Origin: Humulus lupulus
Taxonomy: Eukaryota > Streptophyta > Magnoliopsida > Rosales > Cannabaceae
Length of the DNA stretch: 64,000 nucleotides
Reading direction: 5' to 3'
NCBI RefSeq assembly: GCF_963169125.1
Contig: NC_084793.1
Location: 134,208,297-134,272,296, forward strand
Under the pieces are notes generated by a model. That model was not told where the DNA came from, did not search any database, and saw nothing but the letters and a program-made list of their open reading frames with translations. Numbering within the stretch: position 1 is the first letter of the stretch; every line of letters starts with the position of its first letter. Shown piece by piece: positions 43,835 through 55,773 of this stretch. Position numbers and translations under genes: made by a program.

Positions 43835-46300
43835 ATGGTAACTACATGAAGAAATGTCACAGATGACGTGCTCCCTCCTACTGGAGTTGAAGGAGGAGAA
43901 CCCAGTTGGAAACCACCTCAGGACGTGCCTGAGATGATGGAGGACTACGACGAATATGCCGAGTATGACGGTGAAGATAATGGAGTCGACCAGGGGTATT
44001 ATGAGGAAGAATACCCTCAGCCCATGGATGCGGAAGAGACATCAGAGGTGGTGGTGCTCCGTGAGCAGGTGGCCACCCAGCAACAAAAGATTGATGATCA
44101 AGTGGGTAATATCGCCGCCCTACAAGAGATGGTACTTTCCATGAAGGCCACTCTTGCAGCCAAGGGTCCTCGAGTGGATCCCAATGATGACGTACCTACT
44201 GGGCACCCCAACTAGCGTGCCACATGCGCACCCTGTTGGTGTGCCACCTGTCAGTGCCGCTGGAGTGCCTCCTGAACAACCGGTTGCAGAGGCTCAAGAT
44301 CTGCTAGTTAAGGTGCCTGCTGGGCACCCAGCAGGAGTTGGAACCCTGATGCCATCACACGACTTTGGTAAGGGAAAGGCTGACAATAATCATGCTCCAA
44401 AGAAGAAGGGGGCTTGTCAAGAACCCAGGGGCCACTAGGTTCCTTAGCAAGATGGCAGAGGTAAGGACCTAGGGCCCTGAGGGCACTGCCAGGCAGTCAG
44501 CGCCTATGGAGCGCTGGGAACTCCACCCCGATGCACCCATACGGAACGCGCGAGGTCTGGAGCTGGTGTCCCCTCGGGACTTGACCAGCCCCATAGGAAT
44601 AATGGTCCAGGGATCCACTTGAGGAATGTCCCACAAAACTGAGAATGCAACATCAGTATCTCAGTAAACGAAAATTTTGAGTCTGATGGAGAGATCGAAG
44701 TGGCTCGTCCCGAGGATAATGATACGTTTTGAGGACAGGCTGATCTATGAGACAACCTTAATGCAAAGAGATGCAATAAGGCAGGAGGACGCGAGCTTGT
44801 TAGGAGAGGCCTGTCAGATCTCTGAGATAATCTCAATGCTCGAAAGAGAGATAACCTGGCTCAGAGCATCAACCGGAATCGTGATCCGCTCCGCATGGAG
44901 TTAGAAAGTCTGAAGTGGATAATGCTCATGATGGTCAGGTGGCAAGGCCATGAATTTGACTCAGAAGATGAAGAGGTGGAGCCATGTGCCCCTCACCTTG
45001 TTGAGGCCTCGCTACCACTAGGCTTCAAAATGCCGTCCATACTGCCCTATGACGGTGGTTGGGATCCCACCGACCACCTGTATAAGTTCAACAGATTAAT
45101 GTTGGTGCATCGTGTCTTCGACGATGCCAAGTGTCATGTGTTCCTGATCACCCTGACGGGGCTAGTAGATGAATGGTTCAAAAAGCTTCGACCAGGTTCC
45201 ATTCAATCATGGCACTAATTATCATCTGCCTTCCAAAGCCAATTCATAGGAGTTCGGAAGGTAAGTTGTGAGGACAATGCCTTGGCCAACATAAAGCAAG
45301 GGCCATTCAAGACCCTCAAGGCATACATCAAGTGCTTCAAGGAGGAAGCAGTGAGAACCTAAAGGGTCGATGATGGCCAGTAGTTTATTGTGTTACAAGC
45401 TGGCATCCACACAGGGTCCCCCACTTCGAGATGATCTCCAACGAAGGGGATGTCGACGTCTCGACAACTTCATTCATTGAGCACAAGAATACATCAGCTG
45501 GGAGGATGCCCTAATCGGGGCATTCAGAGCATCCGCCATTTTCCCTACATCGACCGTGCTTGGCCCCATGGCTTTGGGGATCCAATATTCCCCCTATGTT
45601 CCCATCCAATAGAGCTCGGGGGGAGTCCAACCCAGCCAAAGCGCCACACCTTTCAGTTATAGCATCATGTCCGCTCCTGGATTTGGTATGTCTCCGGCAG
45701 GGTTCAGGGCAGCACCCACTGGATATAGTGCTTTTCAGCCTGCATTCAATGTTGGAGTTGTTGCCACCTCCTAGCTTGCTGAATCCAGTCGAGCTCCCAA
45801 CGGCACTAGGCGTGGAGGGAAAGGTAAGGGTCGGAAACCCATGGGCAACAGAACACAACCCGATCAAGGAGTCACATCAGGCGAGAAGTATGTCTCACAG
45901 TATTCTGAGTACACCGACTTGGTAGACTCCCGAGAGAATATCTTTGTGGCCACGGCACAACACGTTCATTATAGGAAGTCGCGACCCATCCGAAAAGACA
46001 AGGATAGGCAGGACCTGGCAAGTTTTGTAATTTCCACAACGACATAGGGCACCACACCAATGAGTGTCGTCAACTTAAGGACGAGATTGAGCACCTCATC
46101 AAGCTAGGACACCTGCATAGATATGCCAAGGGTGGAGCGCGTCCAACACAGCCTCTCGTGGTAGGAATAGTGGTACCATCTGTTGCACCACAAGTCCCAG
46201 CAGTAGCTCCTGTAGCCCCCCAACCTCTAGTGGCCTAAGGACCTCCTCCGATAAACGGGCGAGTAGGAACCATCTCAGGAGGACCTCACTTGGGGGAAAT
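43835..46300 (+). pseudogene. gag of element F
   Basis: The likely start is the ATG at 43835, but the fifth codon is TGA (Arg CGA in a simple one-base change). The frame then runs as an acidic N-terminus (DYDEYAEYDGEDNGVDQGYY) and a coiled-coil-like EVVVLREQVATQQQKIDDQV to a stop at 44213. The gag domain is readable at 44895-45400 as GFKMPSILPYDGGWDPTDHL, FNRLMLVHRVFDDAKCHVF and DEWFKKLRPGSIQSW. The zinc knuckle CNFHNDIGHHTNEC with LKDEIEHLIKLGHLHRYAKG lies at about 46020-46140. Several frameshifts separate these. Confidence 0.85.
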
Positions 46301-46381
46301 TCATGTAACTTGCTGAATAGGTATGTGCGGGCTTTGAATCATGATGATGAGGTCATGGCTTTGGCCTAGCTGTCTACCCAA

Positions 46382-46837
46382 ATGCCACGAATGACTGACC
46401 AAGTTATAACATTCTCCAAAGATGACACTCAGAGAGTACATTTCCCACATCACGACCCGTTGGTGATTGAGAGCCAAATCTCCAACAAAATGGTGGCGCA
46501 AATTCTGGTAGACAATGGGACTTCGGTGAACATCCTATTTATGTCAGCCTTCGAGAAGATAGGGCTGACCATGACAGACTTGTCCCCATGCACCTCTACA
46601 CTCTACGGATTCTCTGGAGAAGCCCTCATCTCGATGAGGCAGATAAAGCTCCTTGTGACGCTTGGAGAGGTACCTCGCCAAGCCTTCAAATACTGCACCT
46701 TTGTGGTGGTGGACCATTCCTCGGCTACAACGCCATCTTGGGACGACCTGAACTGGTGGAGTTCAGGCCGTCACCTCCATCTGTCATCTATGCATGAAGT
46801 TCCCCACAAATGCAGGTATTGGGACGGTCCATGGTGA
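46382..46837 (+). pseudogene. aspartic protease of element F
   Basis: Open frame with VITFSKDDTQRVHFPHHDP, AQILVDNGTSVNILFMSAF, LYGFSGEALISMRQIKLLV and YCTFVVVDHSSAT. The loop is D-N-G-T-S. Asp-Asn-Gly variants of this triplet are common in Tat-lineage proteases as I recall them, so this may not be an inactivating change. The frame is lost before the usual AIIGRP-type end, where a frameshift near 46735 occurs. Confidence 0.82.
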
Positions 46838-47159
46838 CCAAAAAGAGGCAAGACAGTGTTACAATGTCTCCCTCAAGGCTCCCGTGATGATGGTAAGGGA
46901 GGTGTGTCCCGAGAAGGCTGAGGCCTCGAAGGTAAAAGCTGTCTAGGAGTCAGTGCCCGATGAGTTAGACCCAAGGGTTCAAGAAGAGAGGTCCATCGAA
47001 CTAATGGAGGAGGTGGAGGAGATAGTTCTTGATACCTCCACCCTTGACAAGAAAATAAAAGTTGGGGGAAGCTTAAAATTGGAAGTCTGAGAGGCATTGG
47101 TGGGCTTCCTCCGAGAAAACCAAATATCATATGCCATACCTTGAATATCGATCCTAGCT

Positions 47160-48400
47160 TTGCTCCCATCAAGCAAAAGCAACAAACGTTTGATCAAACT
47201 CGAAAATAGGCTCTCAAGGCCGAAGTGGACAAGCTCCTCTCCAATGGGTTTATCCAAGAAGCCCAGTACCCCAGGTGGCTATCCAATCCTATCCTCATTC
47301 CAAAGCCGAATGGAACTTGGAGGACATGCATCGATTACTCGGAGCTTAACAAGGCCTGTCCGAAGGACTACTTTTCGCTCCCCAAGATAGACCAGATGGT
47401 CGACGCCACCTCTGGTTACGAGTTGTTGTTATTCATGGATGCATACTCGGGATAAAACCAAATATCCATGCACGTTGCCAATCATGAGCACACCAGATTT
47501 TGAACAGATAAGGTTGTCTATTGTTACATTGTGATCCCTTTCGGGCTAAAAAATGATGGCGCCACCTACCAGAGGCTGGTTAATAAGATGTTCAAAAACC
47601 AATTAGGGCAGAACATGGAAGTCTATGTGGACAATATGTTGGTCAAGTCCAAGACCGCCCCTGACCATGTGGGCGACTTGACTGAGGTCTTCATGGTGCT
47701 CCGCCGATTCAGGATGAAGCTAGACCCCAAAAGTGCACATTTGGGGTTGCCTCTGGAAAGTTCCAAGAATTCATCATCAATGCTCGAGGAATTGAGGCAA
47801 ACCCTGAGAAGATCAAGGCCCTAATCGAGATGCCATCTCCCCAGAAACATAAAGACATTCAAAGCCTGACAGGGAGGATTGCAGCTTTGAGTCGTATTGT
47901 CTCCAAGGCAACGGAAAAGTGCATCCCTTTCTTCAATGTTCTCTAAGGGAGTCAAAGGTTTGAATGGATGAAAGTGTGTGAACATGCATTCAAAAAGCTC
48001 AAGGTGCACATGGAAAACCCTCCGATTCTGTCCAAGCCCGTAGACGAAGAACCTCTCCTACTCTACATGGTTGTCTGAAAAAATGCCATCAATTCTGCAT
48101 TGGTAAGAAAAGAAAGCCTTGTTCAGCACCTTGTCTATTATGTTAGCAAAAGACTCCTTGGGGGAGAGTCTAGGTGCTTATTGATGGAGAAGTTAACCTT
48201 TCACTTAATGGTGGCCTCTTGAAAGCTAAGACCCTACTTCCAAGAGCATCCAATTAAGGTCCTCACAAACCACCCCCTTAGACAAGTCCTTTAGAATCCT
48301 GAGTCATCGGGATGGTTCTTGAAGTCGTCAGTGGAGTTGAGTCAGTTTGACATCACCTACCATCCAAGGAATTCCATTAAAGGTCAAGCACCCGCCGATT
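47160..48400 (+). pseudogene. reverse transcriptase and RNase H of element F
   Basis: Pieces in order: LLSNGFIQEAQYPRWLSNPI and PNGTWRTCIDYSELNKACPK (47225-47455), DAYSG, stop, NQISMH, then IPFGLKNDGATYQRLVNKMF and the palm motif YVDNMLVKSKTAPDHVGDL (47531-47700). Next come degraded thumb and RNase H segments to about 48330 (PLRQVL, stop, NPESSGWFLKSSVELSQFDI). The second Asp of the YVDD palm motif is Asn, expected to inactivate polymerisation. At least six stops or frameshifts are present. Confidence 0.85.
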
Positions 48401-48419
48401 TCATCACCAAGTGCACAAG

Positions 48420-48900
48420 GAATTAGGAGAAGACTGAGGGTAGCCCAGTGGTCGGACCAACCTGGAAACTGTTCGTGGATGGGTCTTCAAATGAAAATGG
48501 CACCAAGGCGGGACTTATTTTGGTTTCCCCCGAGGGGAATAGGGTGCATAGTGCCCTCCTCTGTGGGTTTAGCGCCTCTAACAATGAAGCGTAATATGAA
48601 GCCTTAATTGTTTGTCTCTGAGTGGCACTGGAGCACAAGGCCGAAGGACTCGAGATCTTTAGCAACTCCCAACTCGTGGTGAACCAAGTTCTCGTAGAGT
48701 ACCAGGCCTGGAGAACAAAGATGGTAGCATACTTGGCAAAGGTCCATGAAATGTTGCATAACTTCTAAGGATTCACTATTAGGCAGGTACCGCGATAACA
48801 AAATTCCAATGTTGATGCCCTGGTTAAGCTGGCCATGACCAAAGATGCTGAGTTAATTAATGTGGTCCCCATTGATTACTTGGAGTCTCCAAGCATCTTG
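48420..48900 (+). pseudogene. second (Tat-specific) RNase H of element F
   Basis: Reads WKLFVDGSSNENGTKAGLIL, SPEGNRVHSALLCGFSASNN, a stop in place of an expected codon before YEALIV, then LEIFSNSQLVVNQVLVEYQ and VDALVKLAMTKD across several stops. The DGSSN start, the EA in NNEA/YEAL and the D in FSNSQ/SDSQ position fit the additional RNase H that Tat elements carry downstream of their own. It is non-functional here. Confidence 0.75.
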
Positions 48901-49099
48901 GCTCCAGACGAGGTGGAATCTATACAACCAAAGATGGCTTAATGGAGGCAATAGTTAAATACCTCGTCTCTGGGGAGTTACCCCAAGATAAGAAGGCAGC
49001 TCAGAAGTTGTTGTATCAAGTACCGAGATACATAATCGTAGATGATAGCTTTACAGGCGAGGTTATTCTTTGCCCTTGCTTCAGTGTGTGTCCAAGCAG

Positions 49100-50168
49100 G
49101 AAGTCAGTTTAATACTATGAAAGGTATACGAAGGTTTCTACAGAGATCACGCTGGGGGGCAGAGCCTTTCTAAGAAGATCTTAAGGCAAGGATATTTTTT
49201 CCCCACCATGAATGGAGACGCGATGGATTATGTCAAAAAAATGCGACAAGTGCCAGCGCTTTGCCAATATCCCCGAGCGCCTCTAAATGAGCTTAAACAC
49301 ATGACCAGCCCATGGACTTTTGCTGTTTGGGGCATCGACCTTATCGGGTCCCTGCCTATAGGGAAGGGAGGGGTGAAATATGCCATAGTGATCATCGACT
49401 ACTTCAAAAAGTGGGTTGAGTCCAAGCCACTCGCTACAATCACCTCTAAAAAAGCATTGGATTTCGTCATCAAAAACATCATTTGCCAATATGGGCTTTC
49501 GAGGAAGATAGTCTCTGACAATGAATTCCAGTTCGACAGTGAAGTGTTCATAGACTTCTATCAACATCATGGTGTCATCAAGAGATTCTCTTCCATGTCC
49601 CATCCGCAGGCCAATGGCCAAGTGGAAGCAGTTAACAAAACACTCAAGTCCACTTTTAAGAAAAGGCTAGAGTAGGCAAAATGAGCTTGGCTCGAGGGGC
49701 TGCCTAGGGCATTGTGGAGCTACCGCACCACTACTCGGACCTCCAACAACCATTCTCCCTTATCAATGGCCTATGGGTATGAGGCTATGCTCCCATTTGA
49801 AGCAGCAATCTCCACACACCGACGGGATACATATGACCTGACCACGAACCATGCTTTACTTCGGGAGTCCTTGTACCTCGTGGAAGAGCTACGCGAAGCT
49901 TCTCAACTTTGAGTAGCTTCCTACTAGCAAAAGGTGGGTAGGTATTTTAACTCCAAAGTAAAAGATATAAAATTTGGGGTCGGCCATTTGGTGTTGCGAA
50001 GTCTTCTTAGCCACCCTAGACCCCGATGCGGTAGTGTTGGGACCCAACTGGGAAGGTCCATATCAAGTCGAGAGCGGTGTGTGTTTGGGAACATACAAGT
50101 TAGCCCAAAGAAGTGGTGAACTAATTCCTCATGCCTGGAATGCCGAGCATCTTTGCTGGTATTACTAG
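49100..50168 (+). pseudogene. integrase of element F
   Basis: Zinc-finger remnant HAGGQSLSKKILRQGYFFPT, then a frameshift in an A-run at about 49235 that disrupts KKCDKCQRFANI. The 155-codon core 49208-49675 has FAVWGIDLIGSLPIGKGG, SRKIVSDNEFQFDSEVFIDF and HPQANGQVEAVNKTLKST, so Asp, Asp and Glu of the catalytic triad are all present. The C-terminal part continues as LPFEAAISTHRRDTYD (49712-49912), LVLRSL and VLGPNWEGPYQVESG to HAWNAEHLCWYY at 50168, with frame breaks. It matches element A's integrase throughout. Confidence 0.9.
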
Positions 50169-51061
50169 TAATATGAGCAGTAAACATTGTCTATTTCTGT
50201 AATACCCCCTGTAGCCTTCGGGCACATGTAATGGAAACCGTGTATGTAAAACATGGTAAGAAATTTATTGTCTGGTTACATTATTTGGTTTCCTTTATAC
50301 TCTATTAATGCTATGTAAGAGCACTCACTCGCCTGGACAAGTGACCACAGACTAGTCTCTGATCACTTGGGGGCATGGAATTAGGGCAACACTACGCCTC
50401 ACAGGGAACGACCTAGGAAACTAAACTTGTCAATGGTCAAGAGGAGTAAGCCTAGCGTCGCCATCTTGAGAATATAAAATCCTAGGAAACTAGTCAGGTC
50501 TAGCCTAGAAGGCAGCTTGTTCCAGGCAGAACTAAGCTTAGCACCTAGGAGCTAGAGAACCCAAGTCGCGCAAGAATAGACTATTGTCACCTCCCGTGGA
50601 CACCGAGCCCGAGGAGCTCTGACCAAGTCTCTTGATCTTGAGATGCGAACGGAAGGCCGAGAACACTATACTTGGCCTCAGGAATTCCGTGACATGGGGA
50701 GCTTTGCTAGTCAACGAGCGAAGTGCCCCTAATATCACAATATCCCATAGCTAGAAAAAACAGTATAACGCAGACTTAAGAACTTAGGTTACCTCCCAAG
50801 GACATCGTGCGCCTGGAGCGTAATAACCAATTCCTAATCTGTGTGATACGGGTGGGTACCCAGGCAGCCCATGCTTGGGCACCTCGTTAACATCGCCTCC
50901 CGAGGAGGTGCGAGATGGTATGAAATTGATTAGATATGCACCCGAAAAGCAGTGTTGAAACCCCCGAATGACCTCCTGAGTAGTGCATACTCGGGGGGCA
51001 GGTGGTTTCACATGCTAGGACCCCTGAGAGCCTGAATGTTTGGATTGCAGGGGCATATGAC
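50169..51061. other. spacer between integrase and tandem array of element F
   Basis: No coding sequence recognised. It contains GATCACTTGGGGGCATG at about 50364, a purine-rich motif also found after the integrase of element A. The rest is non-repetitive, moderately GC-rich DNA with no visible function. Confidence 0.5.
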
Positions 51062-51590
51062 ACCGAGTGTTTAAAACGGTTTGAGTTCTTGTTCTCATGA
51101 TATTCGTGTTACATTGAATTTATAGAACCAAGTGTGTAAAACAGTTTGAGTTCTTGTTCTCGTGACATTCGTGTTACGTTGAATTCATAGAACCAAGTGT
51201 TTAAAATGGTTTGAGTTCTTGTTCTTGTGACATTTGTGTTATGTTGAATTTATAGACACAAGTGTTTAAAACGGTTTGAGTTTTTGTTCTCGTGACATTT
51301 GTGTTACGTTGAATTTATAAAACCAAGTGTTTAAAACAGTATGAGTTCTTGTTCTCGTGACATTCTTGTTACGTTGAATTTATAGAACCAAATGTTTAAA
51401 ATGATTTGAGTTCTTGTTCTCATGACATTCGTGTTACGTTGAATTTATAGAACCAAGTGTTTAAAACGGTTTAAGTTCTTGTTCTCGTGACATTAGTGTT
51501 ACGTTGAATTTATAAAACCAAGTATTTAAAATGGTTTGAGTGCTTAATCTCATGGCAATTTAAGTTACGGTGAATTCATGGAACCAAACC
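51062..51590. repeat. 65-bp tandem array (about 8 copies) in element F
   Basis: Unit: GTTTAAAACGGTTTGAGTTC, TTGTTCTCGTGACATTCGTG, TTACGTTGAATTTATAGAACCAA. Copies of TTGAGTTCTT (or a variant) start at about 51081, 51144, 51211, 51276, 51341, 51406, 51471 and 51536, a near-constant 65-bp step. Copies differ by a few substitutions each. Tandem arrays between pol and the 3' LTR occur in Tat elements and can seed satellite DNA. Confidence 0.93.
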
Positions 51591-51784
51591 AAATAAAAAG
51601 AAGGGAAAGCTACATAATTATTAAAAGGGAAAATAATTATAACTATGCTCGAGGGCTCGAACAATTGTTTGTCTGTACACCAAAAAAATTTATGACACAC
51701 AGGCCTAAGTGTAAAAATTATGATCAATCTTTGGGAACCTCCGCCACCAACTCAATGATTGGATCCCCACTCGAGGCACCCTAT

Positions 51785-54700
51785 GCCTAGGCCGTCTCAG
51801 CAACTGGAGTTTCATCAATTGGTTGAGCGGCCTCATAAGATGGAGTCGCCTCAGCCATTGGAGCCACTTGAGTAGCTTTGGCAGCTCGAGTAGCTTGGAG
51901 GCGCTCGTAGAAGAGGATTCTATACTTCTCGGGCTCCCCAGTAAAATCTAACCTCATGTCTCGGTTGTGATACCAGGCCACGTAGAAGGCGTCCTCAGAA
52001 ATAGTATTGGTTTCTCTTTCAAGCTTCTCCACCTGACACCAAGAAAACCTGTTCAACTCCATGGCTTGGAGGGCTTTCCTCTCTACTAGCTCAGCCTGGT
52101 CGATGGCCTCCTTAGGTTGAAGTTGGGAGTTCTCCAAGACCACTCAGGCGACCTCAATTATGGCCTTCTTGGCCTCCTTCCTGGGCTTGGTGCATGCCCT
52201 CAATGGCCACCTTCGTCTACTCTTGGGCCTGCTGCATGTCCTTGGCGACCTTCTGGACAGCTTCCCAAGCTCCCGAGAGTGTTTTCGCTCGGCTTCAAGG
52301 CAGCCTTGGCCCGGGCAAGTTCTTCCTGAGGGCCTTTCATTTTCTCCTTAAGGGAGAAAATTTTGTCTTGGGACTTCTGGAGTGCGTAAGACTTCTCCAT
52401 CATGATGTCTCCCAGGCACTGGCAAGCCAAGACGGACTGCGAAACGAAAAAAATAAAAGGAAGGAAAGTGTTAGCTTGATAAAACTTTGTTGAGTTGAAT
52501 TCAAGCACGGGAATGATTAGCTTACCCGGATAGAGGCATACCGACATGAGGCCATGAGAGAAGCCTCGTTACTATCGCTGAGTTGGGAGAAGCTTCGGGC
52601 AGACAACTCGCACATGGTGGAGCTGACCCCATGGAAGAGCTCGGCGGCGAGAGGAGCAACAATCTCCCCAAGCTTGGCCCAAACAATTGGAGGAACGATG
52701 GGCCTCTCTCAGGGTGGCTTGAGTTGATGAAGGGCCTCGACTATCTTCAGCCTTGCTTCAAAGTGTTGAAGCATCTTCTCGTACTGCTCCAGTAAGGCCT
52801 CCTCATACTTCTCGGGGTACACCAGGAGACGAATTTCGGGTGGCACCGCCTCCTGCTTCGAGTCTTGAACTGACCCTTGGTCCGGTTTTGGGGCCTCCTC
52901 CTGCCTTATCTCTTGAATTGCCTCGTCTGACCCGGGCAAGGAATAGATCTCCACTACCAGGGGCAAGTCGACTGCAGGGACCTCCGCAGAGGGAGTGGAG
53001 ACTCTCTGCCTCTTGGTCGGAGGAGAGGGTTCAGGTTGCTCCCAAGGACAAAACGTACCCTCTTTTTCCGAAGAGCTAGGGGCGCTCCTAACCTTAGCAC
53101 AGACCGGGCAATGTCCGCCAATCCCATTTGAGCTGCAAGAACAGACTAAATAGTTAGCGTACATTCTACACAAAAGGATAATGCAATAACATAAGCTACT
53201 CGGAGGCCCACTGTGAGTTGAGCCTCAGTGCAAACATTAAGGGTGTATTATCCTCTTCCCAACCTCACAACTAATGTTGGTACCATGTTGGCAAAACCAG
53301 CTTGAGTTGAAAGATGTCACTCGGTCTAGGGGTACAAAACCCCAATAAGTTGACTTCCTCCTCGGGCGGTGGAGATACACATCTATTAAATCTAGGTAAT
53401 CCTGGAATTCTTCCCTAGTCTAGCGCCGATGTGAAATTTGACCGCAATGGAGGATGGCTGGAGAAGCCCAAACATGCTCAGGACTTATCCTATCACCTAC
53501 TCAGGAAGCATAATCCAAAGAAAGAGGTGATTTACTTGAGTTAAGGTAGGAAGCATCCATCCCTGCCTGAAGCTCTTCCTCAAGCTCCTAATCCTCTTGT
53601 GCCTCTCGGGCCTCCTCCACAGCATGCGCATTCGCTGGCCTCTCCTCCGCCAGCCGTTTCTGTAATGCCCTTTTGGTCAGCCCGTCTATGTAACTGATGT
53701 GACAAGACGCCAACTCCTGAGACTTTTTTGACTGGCAGTACTTGGTCAGCTCCAGGTTGCTGATTTTTTGTTCTACACTGAGAAGCCCTGACCTAATGAG
53801 TTTTTCTTCTGTTACGCGCCCCGCCCTGCCTGCCCCGCCCCGCCCCGACCAGGATGCTAAGGTCAAAATCTCGGTCAGGGAGAGCCTTCATCGCTTTGAG
53901 ATGATCCTCGAAGAGTTGGACATAGTGGGTTTGGTGGAAAGGACCTATTCAAAAGGAATAGACTGAGTATTGAAAACAGAAAAGTACTAATAAGGTCAAG
54001 GATAATGCATTTGGGAAGATACTCACCAACTCGGGTGAAGTCAAGAATCAAGGTCGAGTTGCTACGGGTCGGGAAGCCATCCGTGAAGAAGAAGGCATCC
54101 TCATAATCCCGAATGTGATTCTCGTTATGGTGAGGAGCCTTATAGTTGAGCAATGAGGTCGCATATTTCTCCAGGGCATAATACTCATCTAGCTTGGAGC
54201 TCTTCTTCCGAGGAGTGGTGCGGAAGTTGTAAAAGTAAAGGATCTCCACCGGCAAAGGCTCAGGTCATTTCTACTTCCAATAAAGAATGTACATCCCCGT
54301 GAGCACTCTGTAGTCGTTGGGGGAAAGTTGGAAAGGGGCTATCCCCATGAACTGCAGGAAGTTCACGAAGTATTACATGAGGGGTAGGGTAGCCCCTGCC
54401 ATCAGGTGGGTCTGGGTCCAGGCACCCAGTCCATTGACACTACGATGCACACTCTCGGACTCCCAACAAAGATGGATGAGGCATTTGTCTCTGATCGAGT
54501 AATATCTCATGATCGCCTCGATGGCATCAGATGTCGAAGCAAAGTGTGGTAATCCTTTTTTTCAAACGCGTCCCCTTCGTAATTTTTGGTAGGGTGTGGA
54601 AAAGTGGCTCTGTTAACCTCCTCCACAGTTAGGCCCCTGTCTTCGGGCATTTTGGGCCGCACCGCCACTTGGATGTTGGGGCGAACGACTAGCTCCCCAG

Positions 54701-54824
54701 CTGGCTCTTGGGTTCCCATCCTTATATTGCCTTCAGAGGCATCTTATGCTTGGGCCATATCGGAGATCTCCTGGTAGAAGAGATAAAACCCGTGTTCGTG
54801 TAATTGTGGGAGTTCCTCGGACAT
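51785..54824 (-). pseudogene. antisense ORF region of element F (Tat-type), apparently spliced
   Basis: The minus strand opens with an ATG at 54824 (MSEELPQLHEHGFYLFYQEI), followed by a stop and then RPNIQVAVRPKMPEDRGLTV. Next comes FLQFMGIAPFQLSPNDYRVL and VEILYFYNFRTTPRKKSSKL (54350-54150), resembling the putative gypsy-type transposon domain (PF04195-like). A Pro/Ser/Glu-rich linker (53090-52850), a helical, coiled-coil-like region (SLKEKMKGPQEELARAKAAL), and a C-terminus ending in a TAG at 51785 complete it. Introns look real: GTAAG at 52525 to CGCAG at 52437 joins SCRYASIR to SVLACQCLGDIM; TTCTTGCAG at about 53133 and GTGAGT at about 54028 are others. Function in Tat elements is unknown. 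At least one stop and some frame breaks are present. Confidence 0.65.
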
Positions 54825-55757
54825 ATGATACAAAAAACTAAGTAGTTAGTATTCTAACCGAAGGAAATATGTCCATAATATGAATGACTATAGGGATATT
54901 GCTCGAGGAAGAAGAGAAAGGTTTTGGAAATGCAGGGTATCCTCGGTGCCTATGGACAAGCCAGAGAGGATGAACCTATCGTAATCTGGGAATTTCCCAG
55001 ATTCCAATCGCAGGCTTAGAAACGCAAATTTTATATAAAGACTTTTGAGTGTCATTTTGAACGCCCCTAATGTCAAAATGTGCCTAAAATGACTAGTGAT
55101 AACTAGAAATAGACTCTAAAATCCCATATCATTGGTAATCCTAAACATATATAAAAAAAAAATCTCAAGCACACAGAAAAATAGAAAGGTGGGTCGAAGG
55201 TACTTACCCGAGATGAAACGGAAGTAGGTGCTAAGGCGAGTTCTAACCTTGAAATATCGCTTGTTGTCTGTCCAGAAATACGACGATTCACGCCAATTGT
55301 CCAGAGTTCCTGGAAAAAAGGGATTGAAGGTGAGGGGCAGGTGAGAAAGAAGAGAGTGTTCTGAGAGGGTTTTTTTATGTTAGCATGGTTATTGTGTAAG
55401 GCTGAAGATGGTTTTCCTGAGCTTTTATACCCAATAAAACATATGTGGGAAGCAACTTCCCCACGACCGTCAGATGGCTTGCCCTGGTGAGATCATGAGT
55501 GATCCAACGGCCAGGGTTCAAAAGGCACAAATCACAATCATTGTTTTTTCTTTGGGAAAAGACACCTCGGGTGCAGAATGCATGTTTGGGATTTCGGAGT
55601 TGACCCCTAATTAAATGCACGGACTGACGGGCCCAGCAATGGGGTGCTGACACGTGGGTTTTCTTTTCAGAGTGACGTCAAAGGAAAGCCCAAGGGATTT
55701 TTCCTCCATTTTTTTAAGCCATCTTTAAGTTAAGTCTCCACTTCCTGAGGGCGAGTA
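54825..55757. other. leader and spacer between the antisense ORF and the polypurine tract of F
   Basis: No sense-strand gene. On the minus strand it would be the 5' leader of the antisense ORF: a TATA box at 55421-55429 and a TCGG/GTAAGT donor at about 55205 suggest a leader intron. The frames here (for example 55375-55653 minus) lack recognisable domains. Confidence 0.45.
55421..55429 (-). promoter_or_regulatory. candidate TATA box for the antisense transcript of element F
   Basis: The minus strand reads GGGTATAAAAGCTCAGG, a strong TATA context, about 600 bp upstream of the antisense ATG at 54824. There is no comparable sense-strand feature nearby. The assignment is from motif and position only. 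Confidence 0.45.
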
Positions 55758-55773
55758 GAGACTTGGGGGAAAA
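55758..55773 (+). other. polypurine tract of element F
   Basis: GAGACTTGGGGGAAAA ends directly at the TGTTGTC start of the 3' LTR. ACTTGGGGG is the typical tract of Tat elements. Confidence 0.88.

Noticed and set aside
51062..51590. 65-bp array as a CRISPR
   Set aside because: Units are contiguous without unique spacers and lie inside a plant retrotransposon.
53588..53866. GC-rich CCCCGCCCCGCCCC patch at about 53820-53850 as a promoter element
   Set aside because: It lies inside the antisense ORF region and looks like a short expansion; nothing else nearby supports a start site.
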